This document shows, one piece after another, positions 51,971 through 60,891 of a stretch of DNA of 60,986 bases. Below the pieces are notes generated by a model. It was not told where the DNA came from. It searched no databases and worked only from the letters and a program-made list of their open reading frames with translations. A program made the position numbers and the translations under genes. Source of the stretch: Trichococcus palustris (GTDB lineage: Bacteria; Bacillota; Bacilli; Lactobacillales; Aerococcaceae); contig NZ_FOTD01000017.1 in the NCBI RefSeq assembly GCF_900114465.1, positions 1-60,986 of the forward strand, read 5' to 3'. Position 1 is the stretch's first letter. Each line of letters opens with the position of its first letter.

Positions 51971-53554
51971 TCAGAGATTCCCCGACCGGAATATGGAGAT
52001 GAGCAGCCAAATGCCGAACAAGCCGGCAATGACGAAGCCAGCCTGTCCCAAAAATTGGCCGCCCGGTGTACCCGACATGATCGAAGAGGCTAGGAGCAAG
52101 CCAGCCACTATCAAGGAAATGACCACCCGGTTGGACATTTTTTTGATGTCCTTCCATTTTTCATCCAACTCATCCACATCGAGCTTCAGCATCGTCCTTC
52201 CGCTCGCCATCTGCTTCAATAAGGTCAGGATGCTTCCCGGAATTTCGCTGCTGTCCTTTAGGATGGCATAGCTCTTCAATGCCAACTTTTCAGCCGAGAA
52301 CTTTTGCATCAAGGTAGCCACATTGATGTTTTCCTTCAAGTAGTCTTTCGCAAGCGAGATAAGCTTCAACTCCGGTGATATCTCTTGGAAAACGCCCTCC
52401 AGTATCGACAAGGATTTCGCCAAAATGGTCAAGTCGCTTGGGATGGCTATATTATGCCGTTTGAACATCCTGATGAAGTCGGTGATGAATGTCGCCATAT
52501 TCACGGTCAACATATTATTCGATAAATACATATCGAACATCAGCTCAATATCCGCATATAGCTTTCTTTTGTCGACCCGGCCTCTGGGGGTGCCCAATTC
52601 CAGGCAGACCTTCACCATCTTGTCGATATCTCTCGAGGCCAAACCCTGCATAATATCATTTAAAGATGCCTTTGTACTGTCCGACAGCTCACCCATTATG
52701 CCAAAATCGATGAAATAGATCTTGCCTTCCTTGATGATGAAATTGCCTGGGTGGGGATCGCCATGGAAAAAGCCGTCATGGAATACCTGTTTTAAATAAG
52801 ACAACATCAATTTACGGCTGATATCCTCCTCATTATAGCCGAGCAAATCGAGTTGTTCATGATTGTTGATTTTGGTCCCTTCGATATATTCCTCCACCAA
52901 AATGCGCCTGGTCGTCAAACCTGGATAAATTTTGGGGACGCCGATACAGGCGATGTTCTTGTTCAAATCGCGGAACCGCTGGAGCATATGGGCTTCGTTG
53001 CGGAAATCCAGCTCATTCAACGTATTGGCTTTCACCTGCTCCAGAGCCTCTTTCGGGTCGATGACTTCCACCAAGCCTGCCGGAATTTTTTTGCTTAACC
53101 GGATCAGGATATCCAAATCACGGATCAGCAGTTCATCGATGATTGGCCGCTGCACTTTCACGACAACAACTTCGCCTGTCCTCAAGATGGCTTTATGCAC
53201 CTGCGCAATTGAGGCGCTGGCTAAAGGTTTCTCGTCGATCGACAGGAAAGCATCCCCCAACGATAAGCTTGTTTCTTCCATAAATATGCGTGACACTTCC
53301 GAAAAAGGGAACTCGGGCGCCTTGTCCTGCAGCTGTGCTAATTCTTCCACAAATGCCTGCGGCAGGATATCGATGCGGGTCGAGAGGATTTGCCCTATTT
53401 TTATGAAACTGGGGCCCAGTTTTTCGAATGCAAGACGCAGGTTTTCCGGGTCTTGATCTTTATGGCTAGTCTTCACTTGATTATGGTAGACAAACTGAAC
53501 CCCGTAGGTGGAAAGGATTCTTATTATTTCATTCAATCGTTTGTCTCTCACCAT
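51971..53554 (-). CDS. AarF/UbiB family protein kinase-like
   Basis: The 527-residue protein has the ABC1/UbiB features: KLGPSFIKIGQILSTRIDILPQAF (KxGQ motif), ASASIAQVHKA (Ala-rich loop in place of the usual Gly-rich loop), VVVKVQRP (Lys), FHGDPHPGNFII (catalytic loop) and FIDFGIMGEL (metal loop). Two C-terminal membrane segments lie at about 480-525. In other bacteria UbiB-like ATPases aid isoprenoid lipid or quinone biology; the role in lactic acid bacteria is unclear. It starts 27 bp after the phasin-like gene on the same transcript. AAGGGGAG lies 6 bp before the ATG. Confidence 0.92.
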   Translation of the reverse strand: MVRDKRLNEIIRILSTYGVQFVYHNQVKTSHKDQDPENLRLAFEKLGPSFIKIGQILSTRIDILPQAFVEELAQLQDKAPEFPFSEVSRIFMEETSLSLGDAFLSIDEKPLASASIAQVHKAILRTGEVVVVKVQRPIIDELLIRDLDILIRLSKKIPAGLVEVIDPKEALEQVKANTLNELDFRNEAHMLQRFRDLNKNIACIGVPKIYPGLTTRRILVEEYIEGTKINNHEQLDLLGYNEEDISRKLMLSYLKQVFHDGFFHGDPHPGNFIIKEGKIYFIDFGIMGELSDSTKASLNDIMQGLASRDIDKMVKVCLELGTPRGRVDKRKLYADIELMFDMYLSNNMLTVNMATFITDFIRMFKRHNIAIPSDLTILAKSLSILEGVFQEISPELKLISLAKDYLKENINVATLMQKFSAEKLALKSYAILKDSSEIPGSILTLLKQMASGRTMLKLDVDELDEKWKDIKKMSNRVVISLIVAGLLLASSIMSGTPGGQFLGQAGFVIAGLFGIWLLISIFRSGNL

Positions 53555-53581
53555 CGCGAACTCCCCTTACCCAATTTCCTT

Positions 53582-53863
53582 CTATTTATTCAATAATTGA
53601 TCTAATTTTTCATTGAGCGCATCGACTTTTGCGGTCAGGGCTTCAACATCTTCTTTTTTCGCAAAATCCAATGCTTCCATTTCGGCTTTTGTGGCCGGAA
53701 CCGATTCTGTCGCTTTCCGTGTCAGTTCCGCCTGCAGCTCTTTTCCTTCTTGGACGGTTACGCGCCCCTTTTCAACCATTTCGTTGATCAGTTTCTCTGC
53801 TTTTTCTACTGAAGTTGAGGTGAACCCGATACCTGCTAAGAAAATTTTCTTTAATTCGTCCAT
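53582..53863 (-). CDS. Phasin-like coiled-coil protein
   Basis: The 93-residue helical protein starts MDELKKIFLAGIGFTSTSVEKAEKLINEMVEKG and ends in a coiled coil with heptads (FAKKEDVEALTAKVDALNEKLDQLL). This pattern is known from the small phasin/PhaF-like proteins that often precede ubiB genes in Firmicutes. It may act as a partner or scaffold of the UbiB-like protein; this is inference from neighbourhood. The start at 53863 is set by AAGGAGAG 7 bp upstream. Confidence 0.82.
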   Translation of the reverse strand: MDELKKIFLAGIGFTSTSVEKAEKLINEMVEKGRVTVQEGKELQAELTRKATESVPATKAEMEALDFAKKEDVEALTAKVDALNEKLDQLLNK

Positions 53864-53907
53864 GACTACTCTCTCCTTTGATTGTTGGAATGGTATATGC
53901 AAAAATC

Positions 53908-54189
53908 CTAGTGTTCGTGGAAATGCTCGTGATCGGAGTGACTATGCTGATGCTCTCTGTTGTGATGGATGCTGAATGCATCCGGTACGGGATCATATCC
54001 GCCCTTTATAAATGGGTGGCATCTCAAAATGCGTGTCATCCCCATGATGCTGCCTTTTATTGCGCCATGTTTCTGGATTGCCTGTACGGCATAATTCGAA
54101 CATGTCGGATAATACCGGCAACTCGGCGGAAACAGCGGGGATATAAATTTTTGATACCCACGGATAAATCCGATAAAAATCTTTTTCAT
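53908..54189 (-). CDS. yidD: Membrane protein insertion efficiency factor YidD
   Basis: The 93-residue protein has the full YidD core: [38 protein letters not shown] and [14 protein letters not shown]. It is peripheral to the inner membrane face and assists YidC-dependent insertion. The C-terminus carries a histidine-rich tail of about 20 residues ([20 protein letters not shown]) not needed for the YidD core, a possible metal-binding extension. It is the first gene of the yidD-phasin-ubiB unit, with AAGGGAAA before the ATG. Confidence 0.94.
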   Translation of the reverse strand: MKKIFIGFIRGYQKFISPLFPPSCRYYPTCSNYAVQAIQKHGAIKGSIMGMTRILRCHPFIKGGYDPVPDAFSIHHNREHQHSHSDHEHFHEH

Positions 54190-54318
54190 TTCCCTTTCCT
54201 TTCCTGCAACTATATTTATATTTTACCCTTTTTTCGGTCGAAATAAAACGAATACACTTTTCTGGTCAGAATCCATTTTTTTATTTTGTCGGCTCTTTCT
54301 ATTTTTTTGTCTGCCTTT

Positions 54319-54333
54319 TTGGTAAAATACCAA
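54319..54333 (+). promoter_or_regulatory. Palindromic operator over the ECF S gene promoter
   Basis: TTGGTA-AAA-TACCAA is a perfect 6-bp-arm palindrome. Its centre TAAAAT (54323-54328) is a plausible -10 box, so a repressor bound here would block the gene at 54385. Confidence 0.5.
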
Positions 54334-54384
54334 TGAGTTAACGTTTATCTGAAAAATCATGAAATTTAAGGAAGGTTGTGTCTC

Positions 54385-54972
54385 GTGCAAAATAGTAGAA
54401 ATAAAACATATCGCATCGCAATTTTAGGTATTTTATCTGCTTTTATCATCATCCAAACCTTTGTCCCTTTTTTGGGGAACATTCCGATTCCGCCATTGAA
54501 TCCGACAATCATCCATATCACCGTTATCGTCGCTGCCTTTGTTTTGGGAACAAAAGACGGAATGATCGTCGGATTGGTCTGGGGATTGACCCGCATGTTC
54601 AAAGCCTATACCCTGCCCGCTTCCCCTTTGGATTTGCTTTTATGGACAAATCCCATCATCGCCGTGGTTCCACGTGTTTTGGTCGGACTTGTCGCCGGTT
54701 TAGTGTACCAAGCCTTTTTGAAAAAAAAGAAAGAAAAAACCGGCATGGTCGTTGCCGCTGTTATGGGCTCATTGACCAACACCATTCTCGTATTGGGTTT
54801 CATCGCGCTCTTCTATGGAACGGAATACGCCGCAGCCCTTAATGTCGATCCTTCTAACCTTTTGAAAGTATTAGCAGGAATTGTTGCAACAAACGGCGTC
54901 GGAGAAGCGGTTGCCGCTGGCCTGATCGCTCCCTTCGTTGCAAAAGCATTGATGAAGGTCCGCAGAAAATAA
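54385..54972 (+). CDS. ECF transporter S component (PF12822-like)
   Basis: The 195-residue protein has six hydrophobic segments. Family marks include LNPTIIHITVIVAAFVLGTKDGMIVGLVWGLTRM and FLKKKKEKTGMVVAAVMGSLTNTILVLGFIALFY, which fit the PanT/FolT/CblT-type S components. It binds a vitamin or similar compound and works with a shared ECF module encoded elsewhere. The substrate is unknown. I place the start at GTG 54385, where AAGGAAGG lies 9 bp upstream; a TTG three codons earlier is too close to that site. Confidence 0.86.
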   Translation: MQNSRNKTYRIAILGILSAFIIIQTFVPFLGNIPIPPLNPTIIHITVIVAAFVLGTKDGMIVGLVWGLTRMFKAYTLPASPLDLLLWTNPIIAVVPRVLVGLVAGLVYQAFLKKKKEKTGMVVAAVMGSLTNTILVLGFIALFYGTEYAAALNVDPSNLLKVLAGIVATNGVGEAVAAGLIAPFVAKALMKVRRK

Positions 54973-54988
54973 GCATGTGATTAACAAA

Positions 54989-55040
54989 AATACTCTTTCT
55001 AAAAGGAAAAGATTTCACGTTTTCTTTTAGGAAGAGTATT
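54989..55040. terminator. Terminator between ECF S and TVP38 genes
   Basis: AATACTCTT-CTAAAAG-AAAA pairs with its complement over about 20 bp, followed by ATTTTTTG. Confidence 0.9.
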
Positions 55041-55049
55041 ATTTTTTGT

Positions 55050-55709
55050 CTAATGTAAGGCAGGTTGGATAGCAAGCCATCCCTTGATGATGGTCGGCAC
55101 ATTAAGAAATAGCCACGTTAAAAGGGAGGCGCCCCCGATACCATAAATGTACAGGGTAACGGGTTTGAATAGCATGAAGATGGCCATGAACCGTTTCATG
55201 GACATTTTTGTCAAGCCGGCAACCATGCATAAAAAATCATCGGGGAAGCCCGGCAAAGCGAAGGCCGATGCCAACAGCCAGTCGAAGCGTTTGCCCTTGG
55301 TCAGCCAAGTGTAGTATTTGAGGTAGCTTGCTTCAGAAACGAATGCCCGGACGAAAGTTTTGCCATATTTGCGGGCTAACAGGAAATTGATGACCGATCC
55401 GACCAGGACCCCGACGAAGCTGTACACGAATCCCCAGAGCGGGCCAAAAACCAACTGTGCTATGACCAGTGTGATGCCTCCTGGGATGACGGGATAGACA
55501 ACCTGAATGATTTGAATCAAAAGGAAAGCGATGGGGCCATATATGCCCATTCCTTCCAGGACGGCCTTGAAACTGCCTTCCGCTTCGAAAAAGCCTGAAC
55601 GATAAACCCAGATTCCCAAAAGAAGTGTCAATATTGACCCCACAACCGTCAAGCCTCGGATAATTTTGCGATTCAAATCAATCATTTGATGGGTACTTTC
55701 CATTTCCAC
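55050..55709 (-). CDS. TVP38/TMEM64 family membrane protein
   Basis: The protein of about 219 residues has the VTT/SNARE-associated core: QVVYPVIPGGITLVIAQLVFGPLWGFVYSFVGVLVGSVINFLLARKYGK and LASAFALPGFPDDFLCMVAGLTKMSMKRFMAIFML. Related DedA/TVP38 proteins are implicated in lipid flipping across the membrane. Start: AGAGGTGAT precedes a GTG at 55709 by 5 bp, and an ATG two codons on is the alternative. The longer open frame to 55829 has no site. The 356-bp gap upstream (55710-56065) holds divergent promoters and no gene. Confidence 0.86.
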   Translation of the reverse strand: MEMESTHQMIDLNRKIIRGLTVVGSILTLLLGIWVYRSGFFEAEGSFKAVLEGMGIYGPIAFLLIQIIQVVYPVIPGGITLVIAQLVFGPLWGFVYSFVGVLVGSVINFLLARKYGKTFVRAFVSEASYLKYYTWLTKGKRFDWLLASAFALPGFPDDFLCMVAGLTKMSMKRFMAIFMLFKPVTLYIYGIGGASLLTWLFLNVPTIIKGWLAIQPALH

Positions 55710-56065
55710 TCTATCACCTCTCGTATTCCTATTCCTCGGTTCAATCTCATTATACGTGACGAATATATGCTTTGTGTAATTTATGTGTAAGCTTTTCTGA
55801 AATGCAACCCTTCCGTTAAAATATCTCATTTTTCTGCATTCTCATTGTATCAGCATCTTTGTTATTATGCGTATGGCTAAAGTCTGATTTTCTTAACTGA
55901 TTATAAACAGTTACTTATATTTTGTCCATGATAACCTATTGTCCGATTTTTGTTATATTCCGACTTTCATTCAGCGCCCCGTTCCCGTTCCTATTGCTGG
56001 AAAAAAGCGACGGATTGTGCTATGTTGACCTATATGCTCTTCAATCAGCGACAGGAAGGTGATCT

Positions 56066-57289
56066 ATGTACGCTCCTCTTTCAAAAAACATCAAAACAAC
56101 TTTGGTTACCTCCTTTTTGGGTAGCTTAATCTATTCTTGCACCATCCCTTTTTTGATCATCTATCTGGCCGGCATCTACAGCCCAAAATGGACCGGACTC
56201 ATCGTCATGGTGAATGTCGTTTCAGCCTTCACCGCGGGGATCGTCGGCGGCTATCTGGCCGATACTTTCCAGAGAAAGCGGATTTTATTCATTTTCCAAA
56301 CGTCATACGGCTTATCTCTGCTCTTGATAGCCTTGACGTTTGCGGGTATACTGACAGCCAATTTTTGGCTCGTCATCGGCTATTGGATTTGCGGCATCTC
56401 TTTCAACCTCTATTCCCCAGCCTTCGATGCCGTGCTGATGGACTCGACCACACCCGTTGACCGCAAGACGGTCTATCAAATGCAATATTGGGCCTTCAAT
56501 CTTTCGATGGCTTTGGGATTTTCGATCGGCGGCTTCCTATTCAAACATTTTCTGCTCCATCTTTTCTTGGTTACAGCCATCCTGCAATTGCTGCTGGCCC
56601 TGTCATTCCAGAGAAAGTTGGACTACAACAATCAGGTTTCCGCGCAGCTGCACAAAAATCCCTTGAAGGACCTTTTGCTGAATTACCGCATTGCGGCGAA
56701 AGACAAACGTTGGGTGTTGCTCATCCTGGGCATGGCGCTGTTCAACGCGGCTGAATTTTCCTTGAAAAACTATACCGGTGTCCGTCTTTCCCGGGAATTT
56801 GAAGCAATCACGCTCTTCTCCGTCCCCATCGACGGAGTAAGGATGCTCAGTATCCTGCAGGTGATCAATACGATCTTGGTTGTCTGCTTCACCTTTTTGA
56901 TTTCCAAGCTGACCGAAAAGAGATCGGAACGGGGCGCCATTCTTTATGGACTGGTGCTGTATGTCATCGGCTACGGGTTGATTGCGGTATTCAACAGCAT
57001 TTATATTCTGGTGCCGTTGATGATTTTGGCGACGATCGGCGAATTGGCCTCCTCCCCTAATATCAACGCCCGGAAAGTGGATCTGATCCCTGAAAATAAA
57101 CAAGCCTCCTATCTGGCCTTCAGTTCCCTCTCCTACCAAGGTGCGGAACTCCTCGCCGCGCTGGGATTGACGCTAGGCGGCTACATCTCGGCTGGCGTCA
57201 TCAGCGCCTACATCATCATTCTGGGCTTGCTCGGCACCTGGTTCGTTATTGTGAGTCTGTACGGAAAAGAACGGAACCCATCGCCGTAA
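56066..57289 (+). CDS. MFS transporter, drug/multidrug type
   Basis: The 407-residue protein has twelve hydrophobic segments. MFS motif A is recognisable as GGYLADTFQRKRILF after TM2, and the second half starts at about residue 215. Features resemble the small multidrug MFS proteins of Firmicutes (DHA1-like); the substrate is unknown. AGGAAGGTGATCT precedes the ATG. It is monocistronic and ends at a strong terminator. Confidence 0.87.
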   Translation: MYAPLSKNIKTTLVTSFLGSLIYSCTIPFLIIYLAGIYSPKWTGLIVMVNVVSAFTAGIVGGYLADTFQRKRILFIFQTSYGLSLLLIALTFAGILTANFWLVIGYWICGISFNLYSPAFDAVLMDSTTPVDRKTVYQMQYWAFNLSMALGFSIGGFLFKHFLLHLFLVTAILQLLLALSFQRKLDYNNQVSAQLHKNPLKDLLLNYRIAAKDKRWVLLILGMALFNAAEFSLKNYTGVRLSREFEAITLFSVPIDGVRMLSILQVINTILVVCFTFLISKLTEKRSERGAILYGLVLYVIGYGLIAVFNSIYILVPLMILATIGELASSPNINARKVDLIPENKQASYLAFSSLSYQGAELLAALGLTLGGYISAGVISAYIIILGLLGTWFVIVSLYGKERNPSP

Positions 57290-57307
57290 AAATATCCTTA
57301 GAAAAGC

Positions 57308-57352
57308 AAAGAAGGCCGCCAAAATCACAAGCTGATTTTGGCGGCCTTCTTT
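57308..57352. terminator. Bidirectional terminator between MFS and CLC genes
   Basis: A perfect 20-bp stem (57308-57327 with 57333-57352) has a 5-nt loop and a T run. Confidence 0.95.
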
Positions 57353-57356
57353 TTCG

Positions 57357-58547
57357 TCAGATAAAATTGTTCAACTGTCCGGTGTAGATGGAGCGGTTAT
57401 TGTTAAAGACGTAGGAGATGCCCACTACTGTAAAGAAATAAGGCAGATACGCATAACCGAATATCTCCGCCCCGATGAATATGGGTGCCATGAAAGTATT
57501 CGTTGCGGATGCGAACACACTCGCATAACCCAGTGCGGCCACAAATTCTGTCGGCAAGCCGAGGAACGGGGCCAGCCAATAGCCTAGACTGGCGCCGATC
57601 GAAAACAGGGGCGTCACTTCCCCGCCCTGAAACCCTGCGGCCAACGTCAGAATAGTCAAAACAGCCTTCAGTATCCAATCATAGCCGTGGATGGCTTCAT
57701 TATGAAAACTCGCGTTGATCAAATTCGTCCCCAGTCCTGAATAACGTCCCATCTGGAGGACCAGCAGGATTGCGCTCAACCCAAGGCCCATGAAAAAGAT
57801 ACGCTGATACGGATTCTTCAGTTTCTCCGCCAACCATTTTTTTGTATCCGTCAATGCCTTGGCAAATAGTCCCCCTACGACCCCAAAAATAATGCCCAGC
57901 ACCAGCAATTTCATTATGAAAGGAAAAGTGACAGCTATTTCCGCATCCAATGAATAGGTGAATTTTTCCAAGCCTAAAAAATGTGACGTATAGGATGCCA
58001 CGAAGGCGCCTATCGCAGCCGGAAATAAGGACCGATAATCGAGGCGCCCCACCGCCAGAACCTCCAGAGCAAAGAAGGTTGCCGCAATCGGGGTTTCAAA
58101 AAGGCCGGCAAAACCCGCCGCCATCCCTGTAACCAGCATAATTCGCTTCGCATCATAAAAAGGCAGCCGTTTGCCGAATGTATAGCCGACAGTCGCCCCG
58201 ATCTGGACGGCTACCCCTTCGCGTCCGGCACTGCCGCCGAAGAGATGGGTCAGCCAAGTGCCTCCTACGACCAGTGGAATCATCCGTTTCGGGATCTCTT
58301 CCTCTTGCGTATTCCCTGCCGAAAAAACCAACCCCATCCCTTTGGCGGTGTTCTTACCAAATTTTTGATAAGCAAAGACGATCACCAATCCCGCAATGGC
58401 TAAAAATGGCAACAAAAATTGCGGTCGCGCGTCCCGGTATTCGCTTACGGCAATCAATATCCGTCCAAAAACGGTATCGACAGCACCGACGAGTATGCCT
58501 ATTATGATAGCCAGAATGCCATAAAAAGATATTATTCTATAATTCAT
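57357..58547 (-). CDS. CLC-family anion channel/antiporter, possibly fluoride type
   Basis: The protein of about 396 residues has the CLC fold pattern. Its selectivity motif is GSAGREGVAVQIGA, with GREGV where chloride CLCs have GREGP. A Met lies in GMGLVFSAG at the first selectivity segment. GREG followed by T or V, with a Met in that region, are marks of the CLC-F fluoride/proton antiporters; assignment from sequence is tentative. The start is bounded by the promoter at 58609-58637, whose start site near 58602 excludes the longer frame to 58610. ATG 58547, or TTG 58565 with AAGGGAG 7 bp upstream, are both possible. Confidence 0.82.
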   Translation of the reverse strand: MNYRIISFYGILAIIIGILVGAVDTVFGRILIAVSEYRDARPQFLLPFLAIAGLVIVFAYQKFGKNTAKGMGLVFSAGNTQEEEIPKRMIPLVVGGTWLTHLFGGSAGREGVAVQIGATVGYTFGKRLPFYDAKRIMLVTGMAAGFAGLFETPIAATFFALEVLAVGRLDYRSLFPAAIGAFVASYTSHFLGLEKFTYSLDAEIAVTFPFIMKLLVLGIIFGVVGGLFAKALTDTKKWLAEKLKNPYQRIFFMGLGLSAILLVLQMGRYSGLGTNLINASFHNEAIHGYDWILKAVLTILTLAAGFQGGEVTPLFSIGASLGYWLAPFLGLPTEFVAALGYASVFASATNTFMAPIFIGAEIFGYAYLPYFFTVVGISYVFNNNRSIYTGQLNNFI

Positions 58548-58608
58548 TATATTGCTGCGTTCCAATACTCCACTCCCTTTTCCGAAAGGATACTTTTGAT
58601 TTCCATTC

Positions 58609-58637
58609 ATTATACAGAGCGGGCTTTAGCCGGTCAA
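58609..58637 (-). promoter_or_regulatory. Promoter of the CLC gene
   Basis: TTGACC (58632-58637) and TATAAT (58609-58614) have a 17-bp spacer on the minus strand. No fluoride riboswitch motif was found in the leader. Confidence 0.75.
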
Positions 58638-58735
58638 TGGCTCAAGCAGCATGGATAAAAGCTCTTGCCTGCGGGCATTGCAATACGCTATCCCACAAAT
58701 AAGATGCGCAACCTCAAATTAACCTTTTTGAAACA

Positions 58736-58783
58736 AAAAGGTTGGTACAACAAAGTCGTAGAAACTTGTTGTACCAACCTTTT
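58736..58783 (-). terminator. Terminator after tRNA-Thr
   Basis: A perfect 18-bp stem (58736-58753 with 58766-58783) is followed on the minus strand by TTTTTG. Confidence 0.93.
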
Positions 58784-58790
58784 GATTATA

Positions 58791-58863
58791 TGCCGGCTGC
58801 AGGATTTGAACCTGTGACCTCCGCGTTACGAGTGCGATGCTCTACCAACTGAGCTAAGCCGGC
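58791..58863 (-). tRNA. tRNA-Thr (anticodon CGT)
   Basis: The 73-nt minus-strand cloverleaf has acceptor GCCGGCT/AGCCGGC and discriminator A, D arm GCTC...GAGC, anticodon loop CTCGTAA (anticodon CGT), T loop TTCAAAT. Two stem ends are A-C mismatches (31-39 and 49-65). CCA is not encoded. Confidence 0.9.
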
Positions 58864-59006
58864 ATGGATGTAACCTCACCTAATGAGTGAGTTACAACAC
58901 ACTAAATTATATATAATTTTAGACGATTTGTAAAGGCCCATTTCCCATTTCGGAGAACGGGCCCTCTACTCAATCGCAATAAACAACTATCTGCCGGCAG
59001 CCTATT

Positions 59007-59951
59007 TCAATTATCGTTCAGTTTTTGCCGGAGTTCCTCAATGCGTTTCAAGTCATACGGCGTCTCTTGATATACAAAATAGTTCAACCAATTGACACAG
59101 AGAATGTTTGCATGTGCTCTCCAACGCACCACCGGCTTTTGCGTCGGATCATCATTCGGATAGTAGTTGACTGGCAAGTTGATAGGTTTGTTCAGAGCAA
59201 GATCCCGTTTGTATTCCTTATCGAGTGTATCATGATCATATTCAGCATGGCCGGTCACAAAGACAAAACGGTTATCCCTGCTGCGCACAATGCAAACGCC
59301 GGCTTCTTCGGAGGTAGCAAGTATCTCCAAATCCTTGCAGGCCTCAATGTCTGCTTCCTTCACGTCAGTATGGCGGGAATGAGGCATATAGAATTCGTCA
59401 TCAAAGCCCCGTAGCAGCATTGTTTTGCTGTCCGATATAGAGTGCTTGAATACGCCGAACAACTTCTCAGGAAGCGGATATTTGCCGATTTGATAGTGGT
59501 GGTAGAGTCCTGCCTGTGCGCCCCAACAGATATGCAACGTCGAGAAGACATGGCTTGTCGACCATTCCATTATTGCAACCAATTCATCCCAATAATCCAC
59601 TTCTTCAAATGGAAGGTTCTCAACCGGGGCTCCCGTAATAATCATTCCATCAAAATATTTGTCTTTGATATCGGAAAACGTTCGGTAGAAATAATCCAGA
59701 TGTTGTTGGGAAATATTCTTCGCATCATAGCTTTCCATTCTCAGCAGCGTTATTTCCACTTGAAGGGATGTGTTTGACAGCAACCGAATAAATTGGGTTT
59801 CTGTTGCTTCCTTTGTTGGCATAAGATTCACGATGATGATTTGCAAAGGACGGATATCTTGTGTGATTGCCCTTGTTTCATCCATTACGAATATGTTTTC
59901 CTTGGCAAGTTCTTTGATTGCAGGTAGATGTTTCGATACTTTTATTGGCAT
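59007..59951 (-). CDS. metA: Homoserine O-acyltransferase (MetA family)
   Basis: The 314-residue protein has the MetA pattern: [56 protein letters not shown] with the catalytic Cys, SRHTDV, and [17 protein letters not shown] with the His-Glu pair. It acylates homoserine (succinyl- or acetyl-CoA; many Firmicute members use acetyl-CoA) as the first step of methionine synthesis. The start at 59951 has GAGGA 9 bp upstream. A Met-type T-box controls it, so expression should rise when tRNA-Met is uncharged. Confidence 0.95.
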   Translation of the reverse strand: MPIKVSKHLPAIKELAKENIFVMDETRAITQDIRPLQIIIVNLMPTKEATETQFIRLLSNTSLQVEITLLRMESYDAKNISQQHLDYFYRTFSDIKDKYFDGMIITGAPVENLPFEEVDYWDELVAIMEWSTSHVFSTLHICWGAQAGLYHHYQIGKYPLPEKLFGVFKHSISDSKTMLLRGFDDEFYMPHSRHTDVKEADIEACKDLEILATSEEAGVCIVRSRDNRFVFVTGHAEYDHDTLDKEYKRDLALNKPINLPVNYYPNDDPTQKPVVRWRAHANILCVNWLNYFVYQETPYDLKRIEELRQKLNDN

Positions 59952-60002
59952 ACCATCCATTCCTCATTTCTTTGTTTTTTGCCTGGATTTCCTTTTCCGT
60001 AC

Positions 60003-60354
60003 AAAAAAGCCTTCTCCACCACAGCCTTGCGACTATGGGGCGAAAGCTTCGCGTTACCACCCATGTTTATATAAACCTCACGATTTATATCTCAAAGAGT
60101 ACTAGGAAAGACTGCCGAAGGGCAATGATTCTGATACTCTGCAGTATATCGTCTGCGTACGTAATCAGGGTAATTATTCACCTGATCAAAAGCTCCAAGA
60201 CCATCTTCACTCTGTTATGATATGCTTCCTCTCACCCAACCAGAAGCTCTCTGCCATATCTCCCAAAGCTACTCTTCTCTTCATAGCCCCTATATCCTAT
60301 ATAGTTATCTTATTCCACTGTAATTAAATTATCATCATTATCTAATCTTGTCAA
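60003..60354 (-). ncRNA. T-box leader, predicted tRNA-Met specific, with its promoter
   Basis: Promoter TTGACA (60349-60354), 17 bp, TAATTT (60326-60331), start near 60319. The leader shows Stem I with AGAGAGCTTC and GGTTGGGTGAGAGGAAGC. The specifier strand is GAAG-ATG-GTCTTGGAGC (ATG at 60204-60202), and the T-box motif is GGGTGGTAACGCG (60062-60050). A terminator with AAGGCTTTTTT ends near 60003. ATG reads methionine, and the TGGT bulge pairs with A73 of tRNA-Met. Uncharged tRNA-Met should favour antitermination and metA expression. Confidence 0.92.
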
Positions 60355-60373
60355 TGAGAAAATTAAAATAACA

Positions 60374-60402
60374 GGCCGGAACTACTTCCCCTAATTCCGG
60401 CC
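60374..60402 (-). terminator. Terminator after the small GNAT gene
   Basis: GGCCGGAA and TTCCGGCC form an 8-bp stem. On the minus strand TGTTATTTTAATTTT follows. Confidence 0.8.
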
Positions 60403-60440
60403 CGCTACTATCATTTATGTGAAAACATGCGAATGATCCC

Positions 60441-60725
60441 TTAATCCTTACTGTAGATATCTTTATATTTCTCATGTTTACGGAACATGCTGTCGACGTA
60501 CGAGCAATGCGGCACAATCTTCTTGTCCTGCTCCTTCATTTCCTCCACTAGGCAGTCCAGGAGTTTTTCTGCAACCCCTTGCCCGCGTAAGGAAGGGTCC
60601 ACATAAGTATGATTAGCTATAACTTTATCTGCTCCATATGGAGCATAGGTGATTTCTGCAATCACCTTCTTATCTTCGTCATACATCACGAAACCATCTC
60701 TTGTTTTTACAAATTCTTCAGCCAT
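60441..60725 (-). CDS. Small GNAT-type acetyltransferase (PF14542-like)
   Basis: The 94-residue protein fits the minimal GNAT family: a strand region GFVMYDEDKKVIAEITYAPYG, then ANHTYVDPSLRGQGVAEKLLDCLVEEMKEQDKKIVPHCSYV, where RGQGVA is the acetyl-CoA loop. The substrate is unknown. AAGGAGG lies 7-8 bp upstream of the ATG. It is monocistronic. Confidence 0.9.
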   Translation of the reverse strand: MAEEFVKTRDGFVMYDEDKKVIAEITYAPYGADKVIANHTYVDPSLRGQGVAEKLLDCLVEEMKEQDKKIVPHCSYVDSMFRKHEKYKDIYSKD

Positions 60726-60832
60726 CGAAACTCCTCCTTAACCTCTTCCGATTATCTTTGATACTATTTTAACACTTTATTTCTGGATGATACATCAAAG
60801 CGACTTAGCCGGGACTTTATTTTACAGCCAAC

Positions 60833-60870
60833 AAAAAAAGGCTGCCGACAAGTTTGTCGATAACCTTTGT
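60833..60870 (-). terminator. Terminator of the rRNA operon
   Basis: On the minus strand AAAGG...CGACAA pairs with TTGTCG...CCTTT, followed by seven T residues, just after the 5S rRNA. Confidence 0.85.
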
Positions 60871-60891
60871 TGTGATCTTATATAAAAACAT

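Noticed and set aside
58548-58735. Fluoride riboswitch upstream of the CLC gene
   Set aside because: The conserved GG-N-GATGG and downstream TGATG blocks are not found.
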